64,000 bases of DNA from Bacillus sp. FJAT-45350 (GTDB lineage Bacteria > Bacillota > Bacilli > Bacillales > NISU01): the NCBI RefSeq assembly GCF_002335805.1, contig NZ_NISU01000001.1, forward strand, positions 690,079 to 754,078, written 5' to 3'. Within the stretch, counting starts at the first letter, position 1; each line of letters opens with the position of its first letter. The notes below the pieces were generated by a model. The model saw only the letters and a list, made by a program, of their open reading frames with translations. It did no database searches and was not told where the DNA came from. Of this stretch, positions 22,432-31,865 are shown piece by piece. Made by a program: the position numbers and the translations under genes.

Positions 22432-24507
22432 ATGGCTAGTAAGGTTTTATCCGCCGTATTAACACTTAAAGATAAAAACTTTTCAACAGGTATGAGAAAT
22501 GCTTCGAAGGGTGTTAGTGGTTTTGATAAGCGCTTAAAGTATTCCGGTAATCAAGTTAAGAGGTTTGCAAGCAATACAACGGCAAACTTTGCAAAGGTTG
22601 TAAAAAGTGCTGCAGCACTAGCTGGAGCTTATTTAGGTATTCGAGCTGCAACGTCCGCGGTTAGAGAGTCGATAAGCTTAGCATCTGAATTAGAGGAATT
22701 AGACGGGAAGTTTAGCGTTGTTTTTGGAAACATGTCAAAAGAAGTTGAAGATTGGGCGGGTACTCAGGCGCAAGCTTTAGGTCGTTCTAAAATGGATCTT
22801 AAAGGGTATCTTTCAGAGAATCAAAACATGCTTGTTGGTATGGGAATGGCTCGTGAAGAAGCTACTAAGATGTCACAAGATATTACTACTTTAGGGGTAG
22901 ACTTAGCATCATTCAATAACTTAGCTGAAGATGACGCATTACGTAATCTACGTTCTGCAATCTCTGGTAACCACGGTGCAGCACAATCATTAGGTGCAGT
23001 TCTTAACGAAAATACTTTATCTCTTGAAATGAATAAAAGAGGGTTACAGGGACGTTTTGCAGATTTAGATGAATCTACAAAAATGGAACTAAGGTATGCT
23101 GCTATTGTCAGTCAATCAAGCGACGCTTTAGGTGATGCAGAACGCACCAGTGATTCATATGCCAACCAACAACGTAGGTTAGCTGGTATTAAGAAGGATC
23201 TTAAAGCCGAACTAGGTAAAGGATTCTTACCTATCGCAACTAAAGTTACTCAAACAATGGCTAACTTTGCTAGTAACATGATGGTCCACATGCCTAAAGT
23301 TCAAGCTTTTACTGAACGAGCAATGGACGGTATTAGTAGAGGGATGTCATTTGTAGGTAGGATGGGTACCTCAACTTTCAGGACAGTAAGAGGGGTTATT
23401 CAAGACAATCAACCGACTATGGATACTATGAGAAGTGGTTTAGTCTTTTTAGGGCAAACTGCGATTGCTATAAAGGACTGGTTTGTTGATGCATTCCAGA
23501 ACATTAAAGCAAGAATTTCTGAAAATCGACCGACTATAGATGGGGTTAAATCGGCCTTAGAAGATACAGGTGTTAGAGCATTAGAACTAAAAGATTGGCT
23601 ATTACAAGCCTTTGACAGTGCTAAACCGGCGCTTAATTGGTTAAAGGACGAAGGACTCCCCCTAGTTGTGGATGGCGTAGCTGGTGTGATTGATAAGGCT
23701 ACTGGTCTTTATAATTATGTAAATGATAATTGGAGTAAATTTGAACCGATTGTCTATGGTATAGCTGGATCTATTCTTTTTTATAAAACAGCCGTAGGTA
23801 TTGCAGCTTTAGCTACAAAAGGGTGGGCGGTTGCCACAGGTATCTTAGCTCTTGCAAAAGCTGGGTTAAATACCGTTCTAGCTATATCTCCGTTAGGATG
23901 GGTAGCTCTTACGATTGGTGCCGTTATAGCCGTTGGGGTTTTACTTTATAAAAACTGGGATACTGTTAAAGAAAAAGCTAGCGAGCTTTGGAGTAGGTTG
24001 AAAGAAAGATTCGAAGGTATACAGAATTCAGTGTCAGAGTCGATGGATAATGCTAAACAGAAAGTTTCAGAGTTCTTTTCTCCTTTTATTGGTTTTATAG
24101 ATACAGTAAAAAGTAAGTGGGATGATCTCAAATCATCGTTTTCTAATTTCAAAATGCCTAAGATTGGTCTACCTAAATGGGCGGGTGGAAATGGTCTAAT
24201 TCAAGCTTCTTATGCAGTAGGTACAAATCGAGTTCCTCATGATATGGTAGCTCAAATTCATAAAGATGAAATGATTATTCCAGCACGTCAGTCACAAAGA
24301 CTTCGTGAACAAGGCGTTACTATCGACAACATTACGGATATGCCTCAAACGAGACAACAAACAACCATTACACGTACAGAAAACAAAACAGACCGTTCAA
24401 CTAAGAGAAATAATGTAATAGTCAATGTCTATGCAAAGGGAACCTCAGCTAAAGAGGTACTTGATGAGTTGGTCCCACAATTAGAACTGGTATTAGATAA
24501 CATGTAG
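22432..24507 (+). CDS. Tape measure protein
   Basis: 691 residues. Ala/Ser-rich N-terminal helices (STGMRNASKGVSGFDKRLKY), a MAD-like region around 90-270 (NMLVGMGMAREEATKMSQDI, DLASFNNLAEDDALRNLRSA), two or three hydrophobic segments at about 445-510, and a C-terminal head with AQIHKDEMIIPARQSQ, typical of phage tape measures. It sets tail length and is short, predicting a short contractile tail. ATG at 22432 follows AAAGGTGGTGAG. Confidence 0.92.
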   Translation: MASKVLSAVLTLKDKNFSTGMRNASKGVSGFDKRLKYSGNQVKRFASNTTANFAKVVKSAAALAGAYLGIRAATSAVRESISLASELEELDGKFSVVFGNMSKEVEDWAGTQAQALGRSKMDLKGYLSENQNMLVGMGMAREEATKMSQDITTLGVDLASFNNLAEDDALRNLRSAISGNHGAAQSLGAVLNENTLSLEMNKRGLQGRFADLDESTKMELRYAAIVSQSSDALGDAERTSDSYANQQRRLAGIKKDLKAELGKGFLPIATKVTQTMANFASNMMVHMPKVQAFTERAMDGISRGMSFVGRMGTSTFRTVRGVIQDNQPTMDTMRSGLVFLGQTAIAIKDWFVDAFQNIKARISENRPTIDGVKSALEDTGVRALELKDWLLQAFDSAKPALNWLKDEGLPLVVDGVAGVIDKATGLYNYVNDNWSKFEPIVYGIAGSILFYKTAVGIAALATKGWAVATGILALAKAGLNTVLAISPLGWVALTIGAVIAVGVLLYKNWDTVKEKASELWSRLKERFEGIQNSVSESMDNAKQKVSEFFSPFIGFIDTVKSKWDDLKSSFSNFKMPKIGLPKWAGGNGLIQASYAVGTNRVPHDMVAQIHKDEMIIPARQSQRLREQGVTIDNITDMPQTRQQTTITRTENKTDRSTKRNNVIVNVYAKGTSAKEVLDELVPQLELVLDNM

Positions 24508-24518
24508 GAGGGATAACA

Positions 24519-24932
24519 GTGGATATATTTTTAAGTATTAATAACCGAGAACAAGTTATTCAGCTTCCTGTTATCCCTAGCGAGTTTAATATAAACAGTC
24601 CTCAGAACAATGATAGGTATGAAACAATATCTCAGGGAGAGCTAAAATTAATAGGACTTAGAGGATTAAAAAGTTTTACTATCTCTTCATTTTTCCCTAA
24701 AAAGGATTATCCATTTTTACGTGACCGGACATACAAAGGTTGGGAGTATGTAGATATAATCGAATCATGGATTGATAGAAGAGTACCTATTAGAGTTATC
24801 ATCACAGATACAAATATCAACTGGGCAATGTCTATTGAAAACTTTAATTATGGTCCTCGTGATGGCACTGGAGATATTTATTTTGATTTACAACTGGAGT
24901 ATTTTCCTTTTGTTCAAGTAGGAGGAGCGTGA
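24519..24932 (+). CDS. Baseplate hub/tail spike-initiator-like protein
   Basis: 137 residues from a GTG with AGGAGGGATAAC upstream. The pattern (QLPVIPSEFNINSPQNND, GLRGLKSFTISSFFP, ESWIDRRVPIRVIITDTN) matches the N-terminal domain of XkdP-like proteins but without the LysM part. Sits between tape measure and the XkdQ-like protein as xkdP does. Probably links tube and baseplate. Confidence 0.75.
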   Translation: MDIFLSINNREQVIQLPVIPSEFNINSPQNNDRYETISQGELKLIGLRGLKSFTISSFFPKKDYPFLRDRTYKGWEYVDIIESWIDRRVPIRVIITDTNINWAMSIENFNYGPRDGTGDIYFDLQLEYFPFVQVGGA

Positions 24933-24960
24933 ACATAATGGGATAACAGGTAATCAACAA

Positions 24961-25923
24961 TTGTGGACGGCATCCAATAATGGGTTAGTTAATATTACAC
25001 CTATAGTGGGTGCTATCTCGTGGCGGTCAAGCATTGAAGAGTTGGGACAGGAACTTGATTTTGATATTGCATATAATGATTCTCGATTCATCCCTAAAAA
25101 TCCAGTAGATGTTGGTCAAATGGCTATTTTACGTAACGGAGATACAGAGGTCCTTCGTACGATTGTGATAAGTGAAAACAAGCAAGGCAGACAACCTATT
25201 AAATATATTTCGTTTGATGCTGCTTTTTACTTAAATAAATCTAAGAAAATTTATCAATTCAATCGTATGCCAGGAGGACAAGCTATCAGGAAGATACTAA
25301 CAGACTTTAATATTCCTATTGGAGAAATCACGTCAATACCTACCATTATTGATGAAATATACCCAAATGAAAGCCCTTCTGATATCATCCGAGATATTCT
25401 TAAACAAGCAGAAAAGGACCAAGGGATAAAGTATAGGATAGAGATGAGAGTAGGTAAACTTTATATCCTTCCACAAACTGATTTACTTGTAAAAGGGTCA
25501 TTCAGATTAGCAAGGAACTTGTGGGAACATGATATTCAAAAATCAACTGCAGAACCTACTCGAAGTCGGTCAATTGAGGAAATGAAAAACAAAATTCAGA
25601 TTGTTCAAGATAACCAAGTAATTGCAACATTAACGGATTCAAATATGATTGAACAATATGGTCTTTTATCCGACATTGTGGAAGTACAAGACAAAGATAC
25701 TTCACAAGCTAGGAACATTGCTAAGAATATGCTGAAAGATTTATCACGAGTTATGGAATCGAATACTATTGAAATGCTTGGTGATGATAGAGTAAGAGCA
25801 GGAAGAATAATAGAGATAGAAGAACCTGTTACTGGCATGAAAGGTCGATATCTTATTGAATCAGTAGAACATACTCTTAAAAATGGTATACACCGGATGT
25901 CTTTAGATTTGGGGGTAGTTTAA
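24961..25923 (+). CDS. xkdQ: XkdQ-like baseplate hub protein; 5' end possibly frameshifted
   Basis: 320 residues from the TTG at 24961, which has no good ribosome binding site. It matches XkdQ/gpD-like hub proteins: VGAISWRSSIEELGQELDFD, VGQMAILRNG, RSIEEMKNKIQIV, GRIIEIEEPVTGMKGRYLIE. The frame is open a further 39 bases upstream but without a start. AGGAGG at 24920 and an ATG at 24938 read ATG GGA TAA; one extra G would join that ATG to the body as MGITGNQQLW. So either a one-base deletion, a sequencing error, or true use of the TTG. Confidence 0.8.
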   Translation: MWTASNNGLVNITPIVGAISWRSSIEELGQELDFDIAYNDSRFIPKNPVDVGQMAILRNGDTEVLRTIVISENKQGRQPIKYISFDAAFYLNKSKKIYQFNRMPGGQAIRKILTDFNIPIGEITSIPTIIDEIYPNESPSDIIRDILKQAEKDQGIKYRIEMRVGKLYILPQTDLLVKGSFRLARNLWEHDIQKSTAEPTRSRSIEEMKNKIQIVQDNQVIATLTDSNMIEQYGLLSDIVEVQDKDTSQARNIAKNMLKDLSRVMESNTIEMLGDDRVRAGRIIEIEEPVTGMKGRYLIESVEHTLKNGIHRMSLDLGVV

Positions 25924-26177
25924 TGGATACCACTGTAAGATTAGCGAAATTATTTAAAGAAAGGGAGAATCCTTTTTTGTTTGGTGCGCTAGTGGGAACT
26001 GTTATAAGTACATCTCCTCCACAAATTAAAATTTCGAATGATATTGCCCCAAGGGGCTCAAAAGTTATCATAGCTAACAGTTATAGAAATGTAATGAAAA
26101 ACGGAGATGAGGTTATTGTTATTACCTCCAGTGACAATCAAAAATATTTTGTCATAGATAAGGCGGTGAGAGGCTAA
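25923..26177 (+). CDS. xkdR: XkdR-like baseplate protein (DUF2577)
   Basis: 84 residues with the DUF2577 features: short helix, GALVGTVISTSPPQIKISND, then VMKNGDEVIVITSSDNQKYFV, an OB-like beta-barrel. Overlaps the XkdQ-like stop by one base and the next start by one base, in the PBSX gene order. Confidence 0.85.
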   Translation: MDTTVRLAKLFKERENPFLFGALVGTVISTSPPQIKISNDIAPRGSKVIIANSYRNVMKNGDEVIVITSSDNQKYFVIDKAVRG

Positions 26178-26623
26178 TGCTGCCGAAAATTACTGAGCTC
26201 GAATTCGAAAACATTTTAAAGCAAGAAGAACAAGACCAACCTGTTGCTAGGTTAAGGTCTTTTTTATTTGACTTTAAAAAAGGTAGTCTTGTTTTACGTG
26301 ATGGTAAACCAGTTCCTGTTTATGGTATTGAAGCGTTAAAAGTATGGATAGAGGCAACCATTCGTACTGAGCGCTACAAGTTTCGAGTTTATGAAGGAAC
26401 TGAACACGGGGTAAGGTTAGAAGATTTAATTGGATCTTCCTTACATTTGGGCTTTATACAAACTGAAATAGAAAGGGAGCTCACAGAAGCTCTAACACGG
26501 CATCCTGTTATTCAATCGTTAGGTAATTGGTCAATTTCTCGTGAGGGTTCAAAATACATTGTTTCTTTCCGTGTATTTACTATCGAAGGAGCATTTGAAC
26601 AGGAGGTGGAACTAGGTGGATGA
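26177..26623 (+). CDS. xkdS: XkdS-like baseplate protein (DUF2634, gp25-like)
   Basis: 148 residues: SFLFDFKKGSLVLRDGKPVPVYGIEALKVWIEAT and TERYKFRVY, the DUF2634/lysozyme-like baseplate wedge pattern. Probably polymerises the baseplate wedge. Starts in the TAATG overlap with the previous gene. Confidence 0.9.
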   Translation: MLPKITELEFENILKQEEQDQPVARLRSFLFDFKKGSLVLRDGKPVPVYGIEALKVWIEATIRTERYKFRVYEGTEHGVRLEDLIGSSLHLGFIQTEIERELTEALTRHPVIQSLGNWSISREGSKYIVSFRVFTIEGAFEQEVELGG

Positions 26624-27680
26624 ACGTGAAAAAGAAATACATGAGGAAATTCTTAGTGATATAGATGATTCTTATTCAAAACTACAAGGGGACTTTATCT
26701 ATGAGGCTACTCGTCCTCCTGCTATTCAATTTAACAAATTAGAAAAGCAAAATGAAAATGTTAGAAATAAGTTGGATGTTGAGAATCTAAGAGGGGAAGA
26801 GTTAGCAAAGTATATTTTCAACAGAACAGGCCAGGAACGGAGAGAAAAAACCTACTCTATTGGCGAAGTGTTAGTTGAAGCAGATGGAACTGTCTATGTA
26901 AATGATTTGTTCGAAACAGAAAGCGGTATTCAGTTTGTTGCTACTGAAGAAAGAACTATAAGCGAATCAGGTACAGTAAAAATCCAAGCGGTGGAGCCCG
27001 GACCAATCGGAAATGTACCTGCGAACAGAATCACAAAAATACCAGTTACTCTTTCTGGTGTAGTCTCAGTAGCGAATCCTCAACCGACATATGATGGTTT
27101 TTCAGCTGAAAGTGATGCTGATTTATTACAACGTTACTATGAACGAATTAGAACACCTGCAACAAGTGGAAATAGAGCGCATTATCTTATTTGGGCTAAA
27201 GAAATTGCAGGAGTAGGCGATGCCAGGGCTTTCCCACTGTATTATGGAGGTAATACAGTAAGAGTGGTCATTATCGATGCTGAAAAAAAGCCAGCTTCCA
27301 ATGACTTGATTGAACAGGTACAAGAACACATAGACCCAGGAAGCAATGGATTAGGGGATGGCGTCGCTCCATTAGGAGCTTACTGCTATGTAGAAGCTGC
27401 AGTTCCAGTTACTATTAATGTTGATTTTACGGTTACAAAAGAGGACGGATATACTGATGAGGAAGTTATTGAGAATGTATCTAAGAGCTTAACAGAGTAC
27501 TTAAAATCAATTGCATTTGTGGAAGGAATAAACTTTGTTTCTTATGCTCAAATTGGTTCAACCATACTAGATTCAACAGGTGTCTTTGATTATACTAATC
27601 TAATTGTGAACGGCTCTAATGTGAATATTGACATAGCAAACGATGAGGTAGCGATTCTTGGAGGTGTTGGAATTGTCTAA
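26616..27680 (+). CDS. xkdT: Baseplate J-like protein (XkdT)
   Basis: 354 residues, GTG start with AGGAGGTGG upstream, overlapping the previous gene by 8 bases. Baseplate_J hallmarks: ESGIQFVATEERTI, VQAVEPGPIGNVPANRIT-like segment, GFSAESDADLLQRYYERIRTP, and DARAFPLYYGGNTVRVVIID. Forms the wedge of the contractile baseplate. Confidence 0.93.
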   Translation: MDEREKEIHEEILSDIDDSYSKLQGDFIYEATRPPAIQFNKLEKQNENVRNKLDVENLRGEELAKYIFNRTGQERREKTYSIGEVLVEADGTVYVNDLFETESGIQFVATEERTISESGTVKIQAVEPGPIGNVPANRITKIPVTLSGVVSVANPQPTYDGFSAESDADLLQRYYERIRTPATSGNRAHYLIWAKEIAGVGDARAFPLYYGGNTVRVVIIDAEKKPASNDLIEQVQEHIDPGSNGLGDGVAPLGAYCYVEAAVPVTINVDFTVTKEDGYTDEEVIENVSKSLTEYLKSIAFVEGINFVSYAQIGSTILDSTGVFDYTNLIVNGSNVNIDIANDEVAILGGVGIV

Positions 27681-28206
27681 TGAGATGATTAAAACACTTC
27701 CTCTTTTTATGCGCAAAGATGAAATTATTATTGAAATTTTTGGCGCTCAACAAAAGAAGTTTAATAGTTATAGAGATGCAATTGAAGAAATAATGATGCA
27801 ATTAGATGTGGACACAGCGACATGGGGTTTGGATATTTACGAGAAAGAACTTGATATCCCAGTTGACCGTAGCAAACCTTTTGATGAAAGGCGCTCTGTC
27901 ATTAAGTCGAAATGGAGAGGTTCGGGGAAGGTAGACCAAATTCTCTTAAAAATAGTTGCTGATTCCTTCACTAATGGGGATGTTGAGGTATCTTTTGATA
28001 ATGGTGTAATCGGCATTCAATTCACTTCTGAAACCGGAATTCCACCAAATTTAGAAGATGCCCAAAATGCTTTGGAGGATACGCGACCGGCACATTTACC
28101 AATAAGGTATTTCTTCCGTTACCTGACTATAGGTGAGGTACATGATCTTACAATTGGAAAGATGCACAATATGACATTGGATAACTTTGCAGGGGGTGCA
28201 AGTTAG
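27673..28206 (+). CDS. xkdU: XkdU-like baseplate protein (DUF2313/YmfQ)
   Basis: 177 residues from the TTG at 27673, which has TTGGAGGTG upstream and overlaps the XkdT stop. Features: MIKTLPLFMRKDEII at the start, LDIYEKELDIPVDRSKPFDERRS, VKSKWRGSGKVD-like segment, and a C-terminal repeat LTIGEVHDLTIGKMHNMTL. Tail assembly protein joining baseplate to fibres. Confidence 0.88.
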   Translation: MSNEMIKTLPLFMRKDEIIIEIFGAQQKKFNSYRDAIEEIMMQLDVDTATWGLDIYEKELDIPVDRSKPFDERRSVIKSKWRGSGKVDQILLKIVADSFTNGDVEVSFDNGVIGIQFTSETGIPPNLEDAQNALEDTRPAHLPIRYFFRYLTIGEVHDLTIGKMHNMTLDNFAGGAS

Positions 28207-30674
28207 TGACTAAAAAGTACACTGAGAAGTTAAATCTCTATCAACCCAACCCAGTAACAGAAAAGGATGATACATTTAATATAGACACTATATTAAATGA
28301 AAACTGGGAGAAAGTTGATAACTTCGCTGATGAAATTACAACAAAGAAAATAAATGCTGGTAACGGTCTGACTGGTGGTGGTGACTTATCGCAAGATAGA
28401 ACAGTTACGCTAGGTACACCAAGTACGGTGACAGCCACGACGAGTAACAGCACGACAGGTACTAGCCATACACATAACATAGACGTAGCGACACAAGCAG
28501 AAGCAGAAACAGGTTCAAATAGTACGAAATTAATGACACCGCAGAGAACAAAGCAAGCAATCGATAACATACAAGCAGTAAAAACAGTCGCAGGAAGAAC
28601 CGGTAATGTTACTGTTACTAAAGAAGATGTGGGACTAGGTAATGTAGACAATGTACAACAAGCAACTAAGACAGAATTTGTTGAATTAAGTAATGACGTT
28701 GCTGCGCATAAGGAAGATTATGAGCAAGAGTTAAAAGAAGATGCTATCAAACCTCTTGTAATCAATACAGGTACACAAATTATCGAAAGTGTGAAACGTT
28801 CACCATTAACAGTCAATCGGATTGATGGGAAAACGGTTGTTAACTTGATTCCTCCGTTTACGAGTAGGGAGTGGGCGAAACACGCTAATGCAACGGTAAG
28901 TGCTGATGGGCGAACGTTGACGTTAGTTGTAAGTGATTCTACAAATACATCTAATGGGTATTGGCTCAGTGTTAAACCTAATACGTCTTACATTATTAGC
29001 GGGCATACAAATAATAATAATGCTTTAATCGGTGTATTTGATGATGCAGGTGGGTTTGCAAGAATTACAAATGGTGGTTATATTAGTGGGGAAAATGGAA
29101 AAAGGATAATAACTACTGGTGATATAAGTAGAATAAGAATAACTACACAAAATAACGGTTTAGCCAATGGTACTTTCACATTCTCCGACCTCATGCTCAC
29201 CGAAGGTACGGAACAACACGACTTTGTACAAGGTGTGCAACATACGACAGGCGTGTATGTAACAAACGAAACCAACGACACCTATCAATACTTCGCACGT
29301 GATAGCAAAGGTGACGTATTACGTTTAGCTGATGGGGAGTATATCGAGAATGGGCGAAAGTGGAAAGAGATTGAGCGAATTGAGTTAGATGGTAGTGAGG
29401 ATTGGAAGCTACCTCAAAAATTTACTGGTTACACAATCGTGAGAATTGACTTACCTAACGCTATTGATTATGAGGGGACAGTTGTTAAGTACGATGGTAA
29501 GGTGATAGATAGTTTTTTATCTAGTTCTGATTCATGGAATAGCGATAAAGCTAGGGTTACAGGGGGGGTGTTTTATCTTGCAATCTCCAACACCGATTCA
29601 GGTTGGGGCGACAACTACACACCTACAGCAGACGAGATTAAGGCGTATTTCATGAGGTGGCGGATGTATACCGATGGACAGTCAAATGGTGGAACTTATA
29701 ATGGTACAGGAAATAAGGCTTGGTATCCATTAGCGATTTTAGGTGATGCTTGGAATTCTTCGGCTAGAAGGACAGTAGTGCCAATCGAGCCTTACGAGGT
29801 AAAAACAGATAAGTGGAAACCCTACCAACTACACTACAAACTAGCTACACCTTACTGGGAAGAAATCACGACAGAAGGGCAAGTCGTATTAGAAGAAGGG
29901 GAGAATCACGTTACATTAGGTTCGGGAATGGTTGTGAGGGAGGTTATGGCAAGTTTTGAAGGCACTACAACATTAGCTACAAACACCCCAATAGTACCTC
30001 AGACGTTGTATAGTTATCCTACTAATAAAATACTTGAGTGGTATAGTAACGGAAAAATTGATAATAACGTGTGGGAAATTGTCGCAGATTCTAACGCATA
30101 TGGGAATGAGAGGTTAATTGTATACGGAAAAGAAAAAGCAGACAAAACAGCACAATACACCGTAACCTACCTAGCCTTACCACACGTTATCACAAGTGGT
30201 ATCGCATCGGTACAAGCCGAAGTCTACGAAAATATTAAGTCTGTACAAGACAAGCATACGGTGGATATTGCAGATACGACTAAACGTGTGAACGTGCTAG
30301 AAATGCAGACGAATCCTGATTTGTCGATGTTTGCGAGTAAGAAGCAAGAAGAGTGGATTGAGCCTGTGTTGATGAATGGGTGGGCGCAAAGTAACAGAAA
30401 ACTTGCATACTTTAAAGACAATTTCGGACTAGTTCATTTGAGGGGAGAAATTAGGGATGGGTCTACCGGACACAATACTATATTATTTATGCTCCCAAAG
30501 GGATATAGACCTAATATTGACAATGATATAACTATAAGTACGCACGGTGGTCTAATTAATGGTGTTTCTGTTATGCAACTAAGAATTAAGTCAAATGGTG
30601 AAGTTAATATACAGTTAAATGATGCTAAGACGTTCATTCAGATAAATGGTATTTCATTCCGAGCAGAACAGTAA
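28206..30674 (+). CDS. Tail fibre / receptor-binding protein
   Basis: 822 residues from a GTG. The N-terminal 50 residues attach to the baseplate (EKLNLYQPNPVTEKDDTFNI). Then come fibre repeats: GNGLTGGGDLSQDRTVTLG, SHTHNIDVATQAEAETGSNS, RTGNVTVTKEDVGLGNVDNV (pyocin-knob-like). The rest is beta-rich with carbohydrate-binding-like jelly-roll segments (ANGTFTFSDLMLTEGTEQHD) and a C-terminal knob. From about 28.38 kb the codon choice shifts to higher GC than in neighbouring baseplate genes, suggesting exchange of host-range modules. Confidence 0.9.
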   Translation: MTKKYTEKLNLYQPNPVTEKDDTFNIDTILNENWEKVDNFADEITTKKINAGNGLTGGGDLSQDRTVTLGTPSTVTATTSNSTTGTSHTHNIDVATQAEAETGSNSTKLMTPQRTKQAIDNIQAVKTVAGRTGNVTVTKEDVGLGNVDNVQQATKTEFVELSNDVAAHKEDYEQELKEDAIKPLVINTGTQIIESVKRSPLTVNRIDGKTVVNLIPPFTSREWAKHANATVSADGRTLTLVVSDSTNTSNGYWLSVKPNTSYIISGHTNNNNALIGVFDDAGGFARITNGGYISGENGKRIITTGDISRIRITTQNNGLANGTFTFSDLMLTEGTEQHDFVQGVQHTTGVYVTNETNDTYQYFARDSKGDVLRLADGEYIENGRKWKEIERIELDGSEDWKLPQKFTGYTIVRIDLPNAIDYEGTVVKYDGKVIDSFLSSSDSWNSDKARVTGGVFYLAISNTDSGWGDNYTPTADEIKAYFMRWRMYTDGQSNGGTYNGTGNKAWYPLAILGDAWNSSARRTVVPIEPYEVKTDKWKPYQLHYKLATPYWEEITTEGQVVLEEGENHVTLGSGMVVREVMASFEGTTTLATNTPIVPQTLYSYPTNKILEWYSNGKIDNNVWEIVADSNAYGNERLIVYGKEKADKTAQYTVTYLALPHVITSGIASVQAEVYENIKSVQDKHTVDIADTTKRVNVLEMQTNPDLSMFASKKQEEWIEPVLMNGWAQSNRKLAYFKDNFGLVHLRGEIRDGSTGHNTILFMLPKGYRPNIDNDITISTHGGLINGVSVMQLRIKSNGEVNIQLNDAKTFIQINGISFRAEQ

Positions 30675-30687
30675 AGGAGGTTAGACA

Positions 30688-30873
30688 GTGTTTAAAAGTC
30701 TAAGGTGTAGATTCCATTACAACCGATGGAAAAGTTTAATTTGGGCGTATTTCAATCTCACAATACTATCAGATAATAAGCAACTAGAAAAAGCAGAATA
30801 CCACAAAAATAAATTTATTGAGTTAGGTGGAAGTCCTGACATTGTAAATTGGATGAAGGAGGTTAGACGATGA
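30688..30873 (+). CDS. 61-residue phage protein downstream of the fibre
   Basis: GTG at 30688 with AAAGGAGGTTAG upstream. Basic, helical (FKSLRCRFHYNRWKSLIWAY). Stop overlaps the next start (ATGA). Possibly linked to the fibre gene; function unknown. Confidence 0.55.
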   Translation: MFKSLRCRFHYNRWKSLIWAYFNLTILSDNKQLEKAEYHKNKFIELGGSPDIVNWMKEVRR

Positions 30874-30983
30874 CTAAATCAGATTTAAAGTGGTTATGTT
30901 TATTTAGTGGAATACCCCTACTCATCGTATTAATTGCACAATTTATATATTTTAATTTTCTATATAGGGGGTTACCGTTGTGA
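30870..30983 (+). CDS. 37-residue membrane peptide
   Basis: ATG at 30870 with AGGAGGTTAG upstream. A single hydrophobic helix spans residues about 10-31 (CLFSGIPLLIVLIAQFIYF). Stop overlaps the GTG of the next gene. Could be a small holin-like or regulatory peptide; not decidable. Confidence 0.5.
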   Translation: MTKSDLKWLCLFSGIPLLIVLIAQFIYFNFLYRGLPL

Positions 30984-31561
30984 AACAAATTCTAAGAATT
31001 GATGAGAATGGGTTGTTTATCGAGCCTGTTCTCGTACAATCAATCCCGACAGAAGAGGTTGAGAAAATACGTACAATCGAACAAGAGGAATTAGATGAAG
31101 AAGGTAACGTAATCAACACAATCGAAGTCGAAGAAACGTACACCGAAACAGTACCGAAAACGTATTTTGAGACAGTCGAGCGAGAAGCAGACGAAGAAGG
31201 TAATGTAACCAGTGAGATTGTGGAACGTTTTGTTACCGTCACACCACCACAAGGATTATACACGTTAAAGTGGAATGGTGACGAGTGGGAAGAAGGTAAG
31301 CCACAAGAAGAGATTAAAGCGATACAAGAGCAAGCGAAACAGGAGAAGCAAGAGGAAGAACAGAAGAAAGCAAGACAGGAGAGTTTGCCGAGCGAGGTGG
31401 ACGAGTTAAACGTTCAGAGCGTATCAAATATGCTTGCTATGGTTGAAATGTACGAGGGCAAATTGGCGTTAGAACAACAACTCACAGACGAGCAACAACG
31501 CCATGTATCGACTATGTTAGCAATTACGGAATTATACGAAATGATGCTAGGGGGTAATTAA
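30980..31561 (+). CDS. XkdW-like tail protein / fibre-associated
   Basis: 193 residues, very acidic. N-terminal domain (KQILRIDENGLFIEPVLVQ) and a repeated EEGNV element (residues about 40 and 72) are followed by PPQGLYTLKWNGDEWEEG, a short motif frequent in phage tail appendix proteins, then a Gln/Glu coiled coil and a helical C-terminus. Sits where xkdW lies in PBSX. GTG start with ATAGGGGGTT upstream. Confidence 0.6.
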   Translation: MKQILRIDENGLFIEPVLVQSIPTEEVEKIRTIEQEELDEEGNVINTIEVEETYTETVPKTYFETVEREADEEGNVTSEIVERFVTVTPPQGLYTLKWNGDEWEEGKPQEEIKAIQEQAKQEKQEEEQKKARQESLPSEVDELNVQSVSNMLAMVEMYEGKLALEQQLTDEQQRHVSTMLAITELYEMMLGGN

Positions 31562-31563
31562 GA

Positions 31564-31671
31564 ATGGCTCAAATTTACGCTGAATTAATTCGATTAGGTC
31601 ATAAGACAATTGACGATGTACCCGAAAATTTAAGAGAAGAAGTTAAGGCGTTGTTAGATGAATCTAATTAA
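31564..31671 (+). CDS. CD1375/XkdX-like small tail protein, copy 1
   Basis: 35 residues (MAQIYAELIRLGHKTIDDVP... ending LLDESN). The pattern MAxIYxxLIxxGxKTxxDVPxxLRExV is that of the CD1375/XkdX-like peptides found after fibre genes. Starts two bases after the preceding stop. Confidence 0.65.
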   Translation: MAQIYAELIRLGHKTIDDVPENLREEVKALLDESN

Positions 31672-31714
31672 ACGTCTTTTTTATTTACTAAAATTAACTA
31701 AGGAGATGAGAGAT

Positions 31715-31843
31715 ATGGCGACAATTTACACTACTTTAATTATTATGGGGCATAAAACGTATGATGAAGTACCAGTAACATTAAAAGAGCAAGTTAGGGA
31801 GCAATTGATTCAGTTAGAAGCAGAGCATTTAATTACGGATTAG
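31715..31843 (+). CDS. CD1375/XkdX-like small tail protein, copy 2
   Basis: 42 residues from the ATG at 31715 with AAGGAGATGAG upstream. MATIYTTLIIMGHKTYDEVP aligns directly with copy 1, so the pair is a tandem duplication. The longer frame from 31658 overlaps copy 1 and lacks a clear site. The two differ enough that the duplication is not recent. Confidence 0.65.
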   Translation: MATIYTTLIIMGHKTYDEVPVTLKEQVREQLIQLEAEHLITD

Positions 31844-31865
31844 TTGCAGGATAGCCTGATTATGT

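Noticed and set aside
28241-28651. 136-residue antisense frame in the tail fibre gene
   Set aside because: No ribosome binding site, Val/Ser-rich product typical of the reverse strand of a Thr/Asn-rich fibre repeat.
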